Shown here: piece after piece, positions 12,603 through 20,872 of the stretch
Layout: every line of letters starts with the position of its first letter
Position numbering within the stretch: the first letter of the stretch is position 1
Assembly (NCBI RefSeq): GCF_004745805.1
Contig: NZ_SRLQ01000003.1
Location: 497,385 to 561,384 of the forward strand
Direction: 5' to 3'
DNA: 64,000 bases
Origin: Mycolicibacterium sp. CH28
GTDB lineage: Bacteria > Actinomycetota > Actinomycetes > Mycobacteriales > Mycobacteriaceae
Notes under the pieces: generated by a model
Told to the model about the DNA's origin: nothing
What the model saw: the letters and a program-made list of their open reading frames with translations, nothing else
The model's database searches: none
Translations under genes and position numbers: made by a program

Positions 12603-14102
12603 ATGGCGGACGACGCAGTGGTCATCGATCCATTGATGCACGGGCTCAGATCAAAGGGGCTCAAGAAGGGGTCGGTTTCCCTCGTCGGCGCGGTGGCGAT
12701 CGGTTTGGCGGCCACCGCGCCGGCCTATTCCCTGACCGGCGCGCTGGGGCATGGTGCGGCCGAGTCGGGCTACCAGCTGCCGATCGTGTTCATCATCGCG
12801 GTCATCCCGATGTACTTCGTCGCGGTGGCCTACAAACACCTCACCGACGCCGCCCCCGATGCGGGCACGGTGTTCACCTGGGGATCGAAGGCCATCAGCA
12901 CGCACATCGGCTGGATGGGCGGCTTCGCGCTGATGCTGTCGAGCATCCTCGCCGGCGTGGGCGCCGCCGGGATCCTGACCAACGCCGCCGCGGTATGGCT
13001 CGGTATGGACGACTCGCCGGTGTGGTTCGACCTCGTGGTGGCGACGATCTTCATCCTGCTCACGACGTGGTTGGTGGCGCGCGGTGCCGAGGAATCCTCC
13101 CGCACCACCCTCATCTTGACGATCCTCCAGTACGGCGGGCTGGCCCTGTTCGCGGTCATCATGCTGATCGCCGTCGTCAAGGGCCACCACAACCCCGCTG
13201 TCGAATCCTTCTCCTGGGAATGGTTCAACCCCTTCGCCATCCGCGACTTCAGCGGCCTGCTGGGCGGGTTCCTGGTGGCGATCTTCATCTTCTGGGGCTT
13301 TGACGCCTCCCTGGCCATGTCCGAGGAAACCACCGGGACCTCAGCGCAGGCCGGCCGCAGTGGGGTGATCGCGATCCTGATCACCGTCGCCACCTATGTG
13401 ATCTTCAGCGTGGCGGCATTGGGCTATGCGGGGATCGACGAGAGCAGCCCGACCAGCCTGACCAACCCGGACAACATCGACGACGTCTTCACCACATTGG
13501 CCGGGCAGTCGATCGGCGAGCGGGGCGCGATGATCGCGGCACTGGTCGTCGGGCTGTCGGCGTTCTCGGCGACGATGTCCACCGTGATGCCGACGGCTCG
13601 CGGGTTGCTGTCGATGGCGACCTACAAGGCGCTGCCGAGCCGGTTCGCCTCGGTCGACGCCGTCAGCCAGAGCCCGAAGTTCGCGACCTGGGTGATCGGG
13701 CTGACCAGCCTGGTCATCTATTGCACCTTGGACCTGATCAGCGACAGCGTGGTGGAGGATTCGGTCTACAGCGTGGGGATCGCGATCATGGCCTATTACT
13801 CCGTGGTGGCGATCTCCTCGGTGGTTTACTTCTGGCGCACAGCTTTCCGCTCCTGGCGCACCGCCATGGGGCAGGTGGTGTTGCCCGCCATCGGGGCGCT
13901 GATCCTCATCCCGGTCGGCATAATCGAGGCCTACCAGATGGCCGATCCCGAGACCGGATCGGGAGGATCAATCCTCGGTGTCGGCACGGCATTCGTCGTC
14001 GGTGTACTCGGGCTGGCCGTCGGTGTCGTGCTCATGATCGTGTGGAACCTGAAGTCCCCGGCGTTCTTCCGCGGCGAGACCCTTCCGAAAGAACGGACCT
14101 AA
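12603..14102 (+). CDS. APC-superfamily amino acid permease
   Basis: A 499-residue integral membrane protein with about 12 hydrophobic segments and the APC-family N-terminal signature: a basic cytoplasmic start (GLKKGSVSLVGAVAIGLAAT) leading into the first broken helix. An acidic loop near residue 240 (AMSEETTGTS) and a positive loop near 345 (TYKALPSRFASV) are typical of amino acid-polyamine-organocation transporters. The family moves amino acids or amines with protons or by exchange; substrate cannot be read from sequence. It lies 38 bases after embB on the same strand, so read-through from the emb operon is possible, but no functional link to arabinan synthesis is evident. Confidence 0.8.
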   Translation: MADDAVVIDPLMHGLRSKGLKKGSVSLVGAVAIGLAATAPAYSLTGALGHGAAESGYQLPIVFIIAVIPMYFVAVAYKHLTDAAPDAGTVFTWGSKAISTHIGWMGGFALMLSSILAGVGAAGILTNAAAVWLGMDDSPVWFDLVVATIFILLTTWLVARGAEESSRTTLILTILQYGGLALFAVIMLIAVVKGHHNPAVESFSWEWFNPFAIRDFSGLLGGFLVAIFIFWGFDASLAMSEETTGTSAQAGRSGVIAILITVATYVIFSVAALGYAGIDESSPTSLTNPDNIDDVFTTLAGQSIGERGAMIAALVVGLSAFSATMSTVMPTARGLLSMATYKALPSRFASVDAVSQSPKFATWVIGLTSLVIYCTLDLISDSVVEDSVYSVGIAIMAYYSVVAISSVVYFWRTAFRSWRTAMGQVVLPAIGALILIPVGIIEAYQMADPETGSGGSILGVGTAFVVGVLGLAVGVVLMIVWNLKSPAFFRGETLPKERT

Positions 14103-14120
14103 CAGACAGTTTCAGGTCCC
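14095..14120. terminator. Weak inverted repeat between convergent genes
   Basis: GGACCT at 14095-14100 pairs with AGGTCC at 14115-14120 around a 14-base loop. It spans the end of the permease gene and the gap before the convergent lipoprotein gene. There is no T-tract, and six base pairs with a long loop is a weak stem, so it is only a candidate bidirectional terminator. Confidence 0.25.
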
Positions 14121-14471
14121 TCAATGGTTGCCGGACCCGTTAGGCCCCCACTGATGAGTCGGCGCGACGGTGACCGTCTGGGTAGCGGTCTGAACTGACG
14201 TCTCCACTGAGGTAGCGACGGATGTTTCAGTCTGCGTTGCCGTTTCGGTGTTGGTGACGGTCTGCTGTGGTTGTGACTGGCCGCCGCCCGAGCCGGAATT
14301 GGACTGGTGATGCGTCGCCGTGGTGGCGGTAGTAGTTGGCGTCGACGTGACCGTGACGGTTGTGGGTGTCGTCGAACCCTTGGAGCCACAGGCCACCGCG
14401 CCCATCACCACTACCGCGGCAACAGAGGCCAGCAGGAACATCGAGCGATTGCGTTTGTTCACAGGTGACAT
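14121..14471 (-). CDS. Small Thr/Ser-rich lipoprotein, function unknown
   Basis: A 116-residue protein with a basic N-terminus (NKRNRS), a hydrophobic stretch (MFLLASVAAVVVMGAVACG) and a lipobox-like AVAC at residues 25-28, so it is probably lipid-anchored outside the membrane. After the cysteine it is almost entirely low complexity: a TVTVTSTPTTTATT block, a Gln/Gly/Ser spacer, then repeated TET/VETSVQTATQTV units. This suggests an extended, possibly O-glycosylated stalk. No enzymatic domain is visible. It is divergent from the next small secreted-protein gene with a gap of about 210 bases that probably carries both promoters. Confidence 0.6.
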   Translation of the reverse strand: MSPVNKRNRSMFLLASVAAVVVMGAVACGSKGSTTPTTVTVTSTPTTTATTATHHQSNSGSGGGQSQPQQTVTNTETATQTETSVATSVETSVQTATQTVTVAPTHQWGPNGSGNH

Positions 14472-14680
14472 GTCTACTAATTGACGCGGAGAAAGTCACT
14501 GCGCCACAACTCTGGCGGTCCGTACAGTCCACTGTCAACAAACCCAAGAACTGCTGGACAAAAGTGCCGATCCGTAACCGTTTTCGATGCGGGCGCTCAC
14601 ACGCCACACAGCTTACACAAATCGGCGCTCCATAACGTCGCTGCTGAAAGAACAATCCAAGCAACGAAACGGAGATGACG

Positions 14681-15019
14681 ATGAACCTCAAACGCATGGT
14701 GTACGCCTCGACAGCGGCGGTCGGCGTGGGCGCTGCCGGACTGTTCGGCCTCGGTATCGGCACCGCGAGCGCCGATCCTGGCCAGCCGTGCGGTGGGCCG
14801 AATGCTCCGACGTGCCAGCAGGGCCCGAACAACGGACCCGGCAATGGCCCGAACAACGGACCGAACAACGGACCCGGTGGCTGGCAGCAGCGCGGCATCG
14901 ACCAGGGACGCCAAGACCACCAGCCGTTCGACTACAACGGCCAGCAGGTGCAGCCGATGCCGGCCGGAAACGGAATGGGCTGGGGCTTCTGGTTTCTGGG
15001 CCAGTGGATCCCGCTGTAA
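14681..15019 (+). CDS. Small secreted Asn/Gly/Pro-rich protein, function unknown
   Basis: A 112-residue exported protein: signal peptide MNLKRMVYASTAAVGVGAAG through an ASA cleavage site at about residue 28 (mature start DPGQPCGGPN). Next come two cysteines about eight residues apart, then a stretch of repeated NNGP/NGPG units, then an aromatic C-terminus (MGWGFWFLGQWIPL). An ATG six bases upstream also exists, but GGAG at 14671-14674 is correctly spaced for 14681. Similar tiny Gly/Asn/Pro-rich exported proteins are common in mycobacteria and have no established role. The stop is 12 bases from the end of the convergent kinase gene. Confidence 0.65.
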   Translation: MNLKRMVYASTAAVGVGAAGLFGLGIGTASADPGQPCGGPNAPTCQQGPNNGPGNGPNNGPNNGPGGWQQRGIDQGRQDHQPFDYNGQQVQPMPAGNGMGWGFWFLGQWIPL

Positions 15020-15031
15020 CCCGAAATAGTT

Positions 15032-16324
15032 TCAGGAATGGGGGACGGCGGACTGCGGATCCCTGCGCAGTTGCTCGGGCTGCAACGACCACACGGTGAC
15101 CTGGGCTCCGGGGTTTGCGTGCGCGCAGTAGGCGGGCGCGCCGGCCTCGCTGACCGCCGCAGCGCCGAGGACCGCACAGTTGGCGCCGATCACCACGACG
15201 GGAAGATCCATCCGGCTGGACACCGCCGGCGGCGGCGGGGACACCTGTGGCGCCTGGGTAGTGGCCGCGGAGTGTCCATCGCGGTGGCCGAGCAGCAACG
15301 AAAGCCCGGCAACCGCGCCGGCCACGACGACAACGGCACCCAGGACCGCCGGGATCAACAACAGCCGGCGACGAGAGGAACCCGACTCCGGTTTGGCGTG
15401 GCGACCGCCGGCGGTCGCCTTTTTCGCCTGCCCCGCGGTCGGGGCGGCCGTCGTCTTCTCGACCGCACCACACTCACGCTCGGCGGATCCCAGCCCGCGC
15501 TCCAACGCCCGCGCGAAATCGACACAACGCGGGTAGCGGTCGCCAGCGTCCTTGGCCAGTGCCTTGGCGAAAACTGGTGCCAAACCGGCCAATTCGGGCC
15601 GCTTCGCCCCGATGGCGGGTGGATCGGAACTCAGGTGCTGGCTGATCACGATCGCCGGATTGGTGTGCTGGAACGGCGGCATGCCGGTCAGCAGGTGATA
15701 CGCGGTCGCAGCCAGCGCGTACTGATCGGCGTGACCGTCGACGTCCTCACCCTTGAGCTGCTCGGGCGCGGCGTATGCCACCGTCCCGACGGTCATGTTG
15801 GTTCCGGTCAACACGCTGGCCTGACCCATCCACCGGGCGATCCCGAAGTCCGCCAGCATGACCCGTTCGTCTCCCGTGCCGGGGTAGCCCAGCAGGATGT
15901 TGGCCGGCTTCACGTCGCGATGCAGCAGACCGCGGCCGTGGGCGTAATCGAGTGCCTGGCCCACGCCGGTGATGATTCGCACCACCTCATCGGGCGGCAT
16001 CCCGTACGGGTAACGATCGGCCAGCAGACGGGACGCGTCGGTGCCGTCGATGTACTCCATCGCGATCCACAGCTTGTCCTCGAACTCACCGCGGTCGTAG
16101 ATGGTCACGATGTGTGGGTGCGACAAGGTGGCCACCATGTCGGCCTCGAGCCCGAACCGCTGCCGGTATTCGTCGTCGCTGCTGACCGCGGATCCGAGGA
16201 CCTTGAGTGCGTCATGCCGGGGCAGCCGCGGGTGCTGAACGAGGTATACCTCGCCCATACCGCCCGCCCCGAGCGTCCGCAAGATGGTGTAACCAGCAAC
16301 AACCTGGCCGTCAGCTAACGGCAT
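15032..16324 (-). CDS. Transmembrane Ser/Thr protein kinase (Pkn family)
   Basis: A 430-residue receptor-type kinase. The kinase domain covers about residues 11-275: glycine loop [10 protein letters not shown] (19-28), ATP lysine Lys41, catalytic [10 protein letters not shown] with Asp137, DFG at 159-161, activation-loop threonines (TGTNMTVGT, 173-181) and APE at 186-188. A juxtamembrane linker rich in Ala/Lys/Ser leads to one membrane helix (321-346), then an extracellular tail of about 85 residues with Pro-rich start and two cysteines in its last third. It resembles the PknF/PknI/PknJ group; I cannot assign an orthologue. It is last in a run mspA, unknown, RDD, kinase (29-base gap after the RDD gene). 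Confidence 0.9.
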   Translation of the reverse strand: MPLADGQVVAGYTILRTLGAGGMGEVYLVQHPRLPRHDALKVLGSAVSSDDEYRQRFGLEADMVATLSHPHIVTIYDRGEFEDKLWIAMEYIDGTDASRLLADRYPYGMPPDEVVRIITGVGQALDYAHGRGLLHRDVKPANILLGYPGTGDERVMLADFGIARWMGQASVLTGTNMTVGTVAYAAPEQLKGEDVDGHADQYALAATAYHLLTGMPPFQHTNPAIVISQHLSSDPPAIGAKRPELAGLAPVFAKALAKDAGDRYPRCVDFARALERGLGSAERECGAVEKTTAAPTAGQAKKATAGGRHAKPESGSSRRRLLLIPAVLGAVVVVAGAVAGLSLLLGHRDGHSAATTQAPQVSPPPPAVSSRMDLPVVVIGANCAVLGAAAVSEAGAPAYCAHANPGAQVTVWSLQPEQLRRDPQSAVPHS

Positions 16325-16353
16325 TGGGGCATCTTAAGGGGCGAAGGTGTCGA

Positions 16354-16791
16354 TTATCGAACCGGAGCGCTAGGGGCCGGCCGGTCGTAGACGACCCGGG
16401 TGCCCAGCACGATGTCCTGCACGGAGCGGCGCTGGCGGTCCACCCCCACCCAGAGCAGACCGATCGGAAAGACCACGCAAGCCGCCGCCCGCAATAGCGC
16501 GACAGCAACCCGCAACGGTTCGGCCCGACGACCCGCCACCCGGACTCCCAGCAAAACCGCGCCGACCGTGCGACCCGACAACGTCCAGCACAACGTCAGG
16601 TAGAGCACGGCGACCACGAACGTCACCGCGGAGGAGAACACCACGTTGGGGGCGGGGAACCGGAACGCCGCCGGGTTGACCATCAACGTGGTCAGGACGA
16701 GGCCCAGATAGAGGGCGCCCATCGTGACGATGACGACCGCCATGTCAACGAGCGCCGCCAGGCCCCGCGACACGATCCCTGCGTTGTCCAC
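16354..16791 (-). CDS. RDD-family membrane protein
   Basis: A 145-residue protein with three or four hydrophobic segments and RDD-domain hallmarks: Arg9 and Asp16 in the first helix (SRGLAALVDMAVVI), the GRTVGAVLLGVRV motif mid-protein and the terminal QDIVLGTRVVYD. RDD proteins are small membrane proteins of largely unknown function; some are reported as ion exchangers. The GTG start directly follows the TGA stop of the upstream gene (TGAGTG), so the two are probably co-translated. RDD genes often lie beside signalling or secretion genes; here the partner is a Ser/Thr kinase downstream. Confidence 0.8.
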   Translation of the reverse strand: MDNAGIVSRGLAALVDMAVVIVTMGALYLGLVLTTLMVNPAAFRFPAPNVVFSSAVTFVVAVLYLTLCWTLSGRTVGAVLLGVRVAGRRAEPLRVAVALLRAAACVVFPIGLLWVGVDRQRRSVQDIVLGTRVVYDRPAPSAPVR

Positions 16792-17205
16792 TCAGATCCC
16801 CGGATTTCCCGGCTGCCGCCCCAGCATGCGGTCGACGAATCCCGCGACGATGTCGTCTGCACGAGCGGTCTGGGTGCGCACATCGGTGATCACCTCGGCG
16901 GTGACGGTGCCGGTGGACTCGCGGATGATCGCCGGCAGGTCGACACCGTCGATCACCGCCTGCGCCAGGCCGATCAGGTCGATACGGGCGATAATCGCGT
17001 CGATGTCGACGTCGGCGACGATCGCGTCGATATCGACGCGCTCACGCACCAGGGCGGTCAGATCGATCTGGTCGAGAACCAGCTCGGTGATCCGGGACAG
17101 TGCCGCGACGCCAGTCCGGGTGGCTTCCACGCGGGCGGATTGCAGCCACCCTCCGATCAGCGGAAGCCGTTCCCAGAGCACTACGGCATCGTAGTCAGGC
17201 CCCAA
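16792..17205 (-). CDS. Hypothetical protein with Asp-Ile-Asp repeats
   Basis: A 137-residue protein I cannot assign to a named family. Its centre holds short repeated units (IDLTALV, VDIDAIVA, VDIDAIIA, IDLIGLAQ, VDLPAII), giving an amphipathic periodic helix or repeat rod. Similar repeat proteins beside RDD genes occur in mycobacteria, from memory. No signal peptide or membrane helix is visible. The start is unclear: TTG at 17205 is 4 bases after the mspA stop, and an internal GTG at 17181 is an alternative. Its position between mspA and the RDD gene with almost no spacing supports expression as part of the same transcript. Confidence 0.55.
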   Translation of the reverse strand: MGPDYDAVVLWERLPLIGGWLQSARVEATRTGVAALSRITELVLDQIDLTALVRERVDIDAIVADVDIDAIIARIDLIGLAQAVIDGVDLPAIIRESTGTVTAEVITDVRTQTARADDIVAGFVDRMLGRQPGNPGI

Positions 17206-17209
17206 GCTC

Positions 17210-17848
17210 TCAGTTCATGTTCCAGGGTTCGCCGTAGGTGGTGACGCTGTCGCCGGCCTTGGAGATCAGCCGGGCGAACGGGCGCAGCAGCACGCCGCCG
17301 GCCGCGCCGGTCACGGTGCCGTGGGCGTTGGCCACGGCCACCGAGCCGTTGGGGCCCGAGACGTCGACCGAGAAGGTGGCGACTTCCTGGATGCCGGGGC
17401 CGTTGCCCAGGTCAGCGCTGATCGAGACACCCGGGAACAGGTTCGGGGTGATCACCGAGCCCAGCGGGTTGAAGCCCGTGGGAGAGATGTTGGCGTCGTC
17501 GAGCAGGATGTTGGGGGTGGTGTAGCTGAAGTTGATGCCCACACCCAGCGACCACGGGAAGCCGACCTGGTAGCCCAGCTCCAAGGTGCCCGCGAACTCA
17601 TCGGCACCCGGGCCGACGACGCTGTAGACGGCCTTGCCGGAGTGGAACCACTCCCGGGTCAGCCGGTTGCGGTCCAGGGGGAACACACCGTTGAGGAAGG
17701 TGTCCCACTGCTGAACGGTCATCGTGCGGCCACCGCCGTCGACCAGACTCAGCTCATTGTCCAAGCCCGCGTGCGAGGTACCTGTCCCGACGAACAACGC
17801 CGCGACCGCAGCGACCATCGCGACCAACAACCGACCGATTAGCTTCAT
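17210..17848 (-). CDS. mspA: MspA-family outer-membrane porin
   Basis: A 212-residue precursor with a 27-residue signal peptide ending SHA and a 185-residue mature chain beginning GLDNELSLVDG and ending TTYGEPWNMN. It is a close match to M. smegmatis MspA, whose octamer forms the main hydrophilic pore of the mycolate outer membrane. In mature numbering the constriction reads LDDAN: Asp90 and Asp91 are kept, but position 93 is Asn, not Asp. The ATG is preceded by GGGAGAAC. It is first in a run with the unknown, RDD and kinase genes. Whether it is the orthologue of MspA itself or of MspB/C/D cannot be settled here. Confidence 0.93.
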   Translation of the reverse strand: MKLIGRLLVAMVAAVAALFVGTGTSHAGLDNELSLVDGGGRTMTVQQWDTFLNGVFPLDRNRLTREWFHSGKAVYSVVGPGADEFAGTLELGYQVGFPWSLGVGINFSYTTPNILLDDANISPTGFNPLGSVITPNLFPGVSISADLGNGPGIQEVATFSVDVSGPNGSVAVANAHGTVTGAAGGVLLRPFARLISKAGDSVTTYGEPWNMN

Positions 17849-18031
17849 GTTCTCCCTAGCAGCGTCATTTCTGGCAATTGCCTGTGAGTATTAGTACCCG
17901 AAGGGTGCCACACCGGCAATCGCTGGCGAAGACCTACCCCCAGCAAGGCGGCGGGCACGCCGCGTCACCGACATGCGGTGAAAGACATCCCTGCCTGGGC
18001 TTTTGGTGCCCCGATCCGATCCGGCGGACGG

Positions 18032-18784
18032 CTACCCGGCCTTCTTCAGAACGGCAAGAGCCGCAACGCTGAACCGGGCGAGCTCGTCGGCCTCCACCGG
18101 TGTCAGCGCCGCCGCGATGATCTCGCCCATCCGCCGGTTGGTCAGCTCTTCGACTTCGGCGTAGCGGCCCTTCTTGTCCGCGTCGACCTCGACGTAGGGC
18201 GGGTGCCAGCCCATGAACGCCGCGTACTCGGGACCCTTGTTGATCAGGTGCGCCTCGACCGGGCTGACGCCCGAGATCGTCAGGGCGTTGAAGTGCACCG
18301 CGGCCCGCAACTCGCGCAGCACGAACATCACCTGGAAGGCGCGCGCCGCGGCGTCATCGGCCAGCGGCATCGCGCGCCAGCCCGCGTACAGCGGCAGGCC
18401 CGGCTCCGGAGCGGCGGCAATGATCTTCTCACCGAGCTCGGCGATGCGATCGAGACCGTCGGCATCGGCCAGGAACCTGCGACCGAAGTCGGCGGCCTGC
18501 TCCCAATAGAGCTGTGCGCTGTTCGACGCATCGTGTACGGCAACGCCGGCTTCCCAGCAGGCCCGCACCACGTTCGGCTCGAAAACGGCGAACACCGCGT
18601 TGATCGTGGTGCTGGTGGCTTGCCCCAGCACTCCCCCGCGGCCGGCAAAGTACGCGGCGAACGGATCGGGGTAGCCCGCAGCGACGCTCTTGGCCACGGT
18701 GTCCGGGCTGAGCATGAAGATGGAGACCGCTTCACCGATCGCTGCCCCGGCCGTGCGAACCGCGTCTGTGTCGGTGGCGCTCAT
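18032..18784 (-). CDS. SCO6745-family protein, function unknown
   Basis: A 250-residue, mostly alpha-helical soluble protein. Conserved-looking blocks are YFAGRGGVLG near residue 45, EPNVVRACW near 68, LYAGWRAMPLADD near 125 and LRELRAAVHFNALTISG near 155. These fit the actinobacterial SCO6745 family, which has no established biochemical role. The frame is open further upstream, but ATG 18784 has a strong ribosome site (GGAGGAGAC), so I use it. A 247-base gap separates it from the mspA start and no shared operon is suggested. Family assignment is by recall of motifs, not by a search. Confidence 0.6.
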   Translation of the reverse strand: MSATDTDAVRTAGAAIGEAVSIFMLSPDTVAKSVAAGYPDPFAAYFAGRGGVLGQATSTTINAVFAVFEPNVVRACWEAGVAVHDASNSAQLYWEQAADFGRRFLADADGLDRIAELGEKIIAAAPEPGLPLYAGWRAMPLADDAAARAFQVMFVLRELRAAVHFNALTISGVSPVEAHLINKGPEYAAFMGWHPPYVEVDADKKGRYAEVEELTNRRMGEIIAAALTPVEADELARFSVAALAVLKKAG

Positions 18785-18920
18785 AGGGTGTCTCCTCCGC
18801 TGATCGGTCGGGGCCGAGTCTACGGACATACCTACCACCGGCGGCGCCAAATCTCACGGAGCCGTGACGCCATTACGACAGCCGAACAACGGTCTACGCT
18901 TGGTAAACCTCTTGAGCCGC

Positions 18921-20396
18921 CTATGAACCGGTGGGCTCGGAGAAGTCCTTCACGCGGAGTTGCTGCGCGATCCAGGGCAAGGAGTCCGCGAACGCCCGGG
19001 CACCGAACTGCCAGGTGTGATAGCCGACGTACACCCGCAACGTGCACCCGATATCCACCGCCGACGCCGCCGCACACAGGTCCGGCAGAGCGCCCTTCTC
19101 CCGGAACTGGTCCTCGTCTCCATGTCCGCCGAAGCCCACCGGGGCCAGTCGTTCGGCGGGCCGATCGGGAAGGCTCTTGGTCTTGTCGTCGGGCGGTTCC
19201 TGCGAGTCGTCGAAAAGGCCGGCGACGTCGGCGTATGGACCATGCCGAGCCATCACGGTGCGCGGATCGAAGGCATCCCACATCGCGGCATTACCGGCGT
19301 AGAGACGTTCGATCGTCTGCACTTTGGTTCCAGAATTGGGGCCGCGGTCGCCGCCGATATCCACGAACGACGCGAAGAGATCTGGATGCATGACCGTCAG
19401 GTCGATCGCGCAGGTTCCGCCGGCTGACCAGCCCACGACTGCCCAGTCCGACGCTGACGGAGAGACGGAGAACCGCGACACCACATACGGGCGAACCTCT
19501 TTGGTGAGGTGGTCAGCGGCGTTTCCCCTTGGCCCGTTGACACATTCGGTGTCGTTGTTGAAGCGTCCGCTCGAATCGGCGAAGACGAACACCGGTGCGA
19601 CGCCCCGGTGTGCCCTGGCGAAGTCATCGATTGTCGCGACAGCATTCCCGGTGCGGATCCAGTTCGATGGGTTGCCGAACTCGCCGCCGATCATCATGAC
19701 GGCCGGCAACCGAGGCGGTGCGGTTCCGCTGAACCAGACCGGCGGCAGGTAGACGTACTCGCGCCGGTGCTTGAAACCGCTGACGGCATCCGGAATGTCC
19801 ACCGCGATAACTTTGCCCGTCACGGGGACGGTGCCTCGCAGTCGTGTCAGATCGCCGGCGTTGACCTGGTCAGGCAGCGGCCCCGAGGTGAGGTCGCCCC
19901 ACGCACGTTGCACCGTCGAGTAATACCCAACCCACTGATTTAGTACTAGAAGGGTGCTCACCAACGTCAGGGGAACCGCCACCAACGACACGACCCGGCG
20001 GCGCAGGGAAGCGTCCTCCCACGCGAACGCCGCCGCCGAAAGCGCTGCGACGCTGGCTGCGGTCCAGACCCAGAGCCGAAGGGGCGCAGGGTCCGATGCC
20101 AGGCCCTGCGAATCGGTCCAGGCTCGCGCGAACACGGCGCCCACTGCACCGATGGCCACAGCCATCGGCAGCCACATCAACCACCAGCGTCGGGAACGCC
20201 ACCCGAACGCCGCGACCAGAACGAGAACGGCGATCGTCGCAATCTCAATCGTGGTCGGCAACCATCCACCGAGCAGCGAGGTGCCGCGGCCGAACGCGCC
20301 GAAGTCCGGGTCAGGCAACCGCGGCATGACCGTGGGAGTCGGGACCGGTGGCGATGTCGTTGGGCCGTTCGGCGGCACGGAACAAGGATGGCGCAC
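18921..20396 (-). CDS. Membrane-anchored alpha/beta hydrolase (putative esterase)
   Basis: A 491-residue protein in two parts. Residues about 45-170 hold four hydrophobic helices; residues about 195-485 form an esterase-D/antigen-85-like alpha/beta hydrolase. The nucleophile motif is GWSAGG near residue 336, and a histidine in YHTWQFGARAF near 459 is a good catalytic candidate. The fold is shared with mycolyltransferases, but the motif is GWSAGG rather than the antigen 85 GLSMxG, so mycolyl transfer is not shown. The N-terminus is Pro/Thr-rich; GTG 20396 or ATG 20327 could be the start. It is divergent from the small SDR-like gene. Confidence 0.7.
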   Translation of the reverse strand: MRHPCSVPPNGPTTSPPVPTPTVMPRLPDPDFGAFGRGTSLLGGWLPTTIEIATIAVLVLVAAFGWRSRRWWLMWLPMAVAIGAVGAVFARAWTDSQGLASDPAPLRLWVWTAASVAALSAAAFAWEDASLRRRVVSLVAVPLTLVSTLLVLNQWVGYYSTVQRAWGDLTSGPLPDQVNAGDLTRLRGTVPVTGKVIAVDIPDAVSGFKHRREYVYLPPVWFSGTAPPRLPAVMMIGGEFGNPSNWIRTGNAVATIDDFARAHRGVAPVFVFADSSGRFNNDTECVNGPRGNAADHLTKEVRPYVVSRFSVSPSASDWAVVGWSAGGTCAIDLTVMHPDLFASFVDIGGDRGPNSGTKVQTIERLYAGNAAMWDAFDPRTVMARHGPYADVAGLFDDSQEPPDDKTKSLPDRPAERLAPVGFGGHGDEDQFREKGALPDLCAAASAVDIGCTLRVYVGYHTWQFGARAFADSLPWIAQQLRVKDFSEPTGS

Positions 20397-20515
20397 AGTC
20401 CTGTACGAACGGTGTCAACGAGCTGGGCTCCCGCTTGAGTGATCGGGCGGTGACGCCCACTGAATTCCTAACGGCGTCATAGCGGCCACTCACTTCAGGT
20501 CCGTTGACTGATGGC

Positions 20516-20854
20516 ATGACATCCCCGCCCGCTGCCCCACTGAGCAACGGTCCCGTCGTTCTCGTCCTGGACGCGGGCACCGACCACGGATTCACCATCG
20601 CTCGCGCGCTCCTCGAGGCCGGTTGCCTGGTCGTGGCCACCGATCGGCATGCGAAAGATCTTGTGCGGATCTGCCATGGGTACAGCGGCGTCCGCGTGCT
20701 GCTGGTCGCCGCCGACGTCACCGATCCCGACCAGCTCACCCGACTTCTGAGCCGAGCTCGCGAGCACTTCGGCCGCATCGACTACGCCGTGGCGCCCGAC
20801 GTCACCAATCCACGTCGTGACCCCCTACGCTTGCCGTACGTGCTAGCAGCATGA
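20516..20854 (+). CDS. Short SDR-like Rossmann fragment
   Basis: A 112-residue ORF resembling the N-terminal half of a short-chain dehydrogenase: strand and nucleotide loop (VLVLDAGTDHGFTIARALL), second strand with Asp (VVATDRHAKDL), a D-V-T loop (VAADVTDPDQL) and REHFGRIDYAV. It stops before the catalytic Ser and YxxxK, and the glycine loop lacks the usual TGxxxGIG pattern. It is either a degraded dehydrogenase or a small NAD-binding-like protein. ATG 20516 starts it; the stop is 18 bases before the GH27 gene, whose ribosome site lies in that gap. Function is unknown. Confidence 0.5.
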   Translation: MTSPPAAPLSNGPVVLVLDAGTDHGFTIARALLEAGCLVVATDRHAKDLVRICHGYSGVRVLLVAADVTDPDQLTRLLSRAREHFGRIDYAVAPDVTNPRRDPLRLPYVLAA

Positions 20855-20872
20855 ACCGAGGAGACGACACCG

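Noticed and set aside
20311..20778. 155-codon - strand ORF opposite the SDR-like ORF
   Set aside because: Overlaps both the alpha/beta hydrolase start and the SDR-like gene and shows Arg/Ser/Thr-rich shadow composition; the + strand ORF has recognisable Rossmann motifs.
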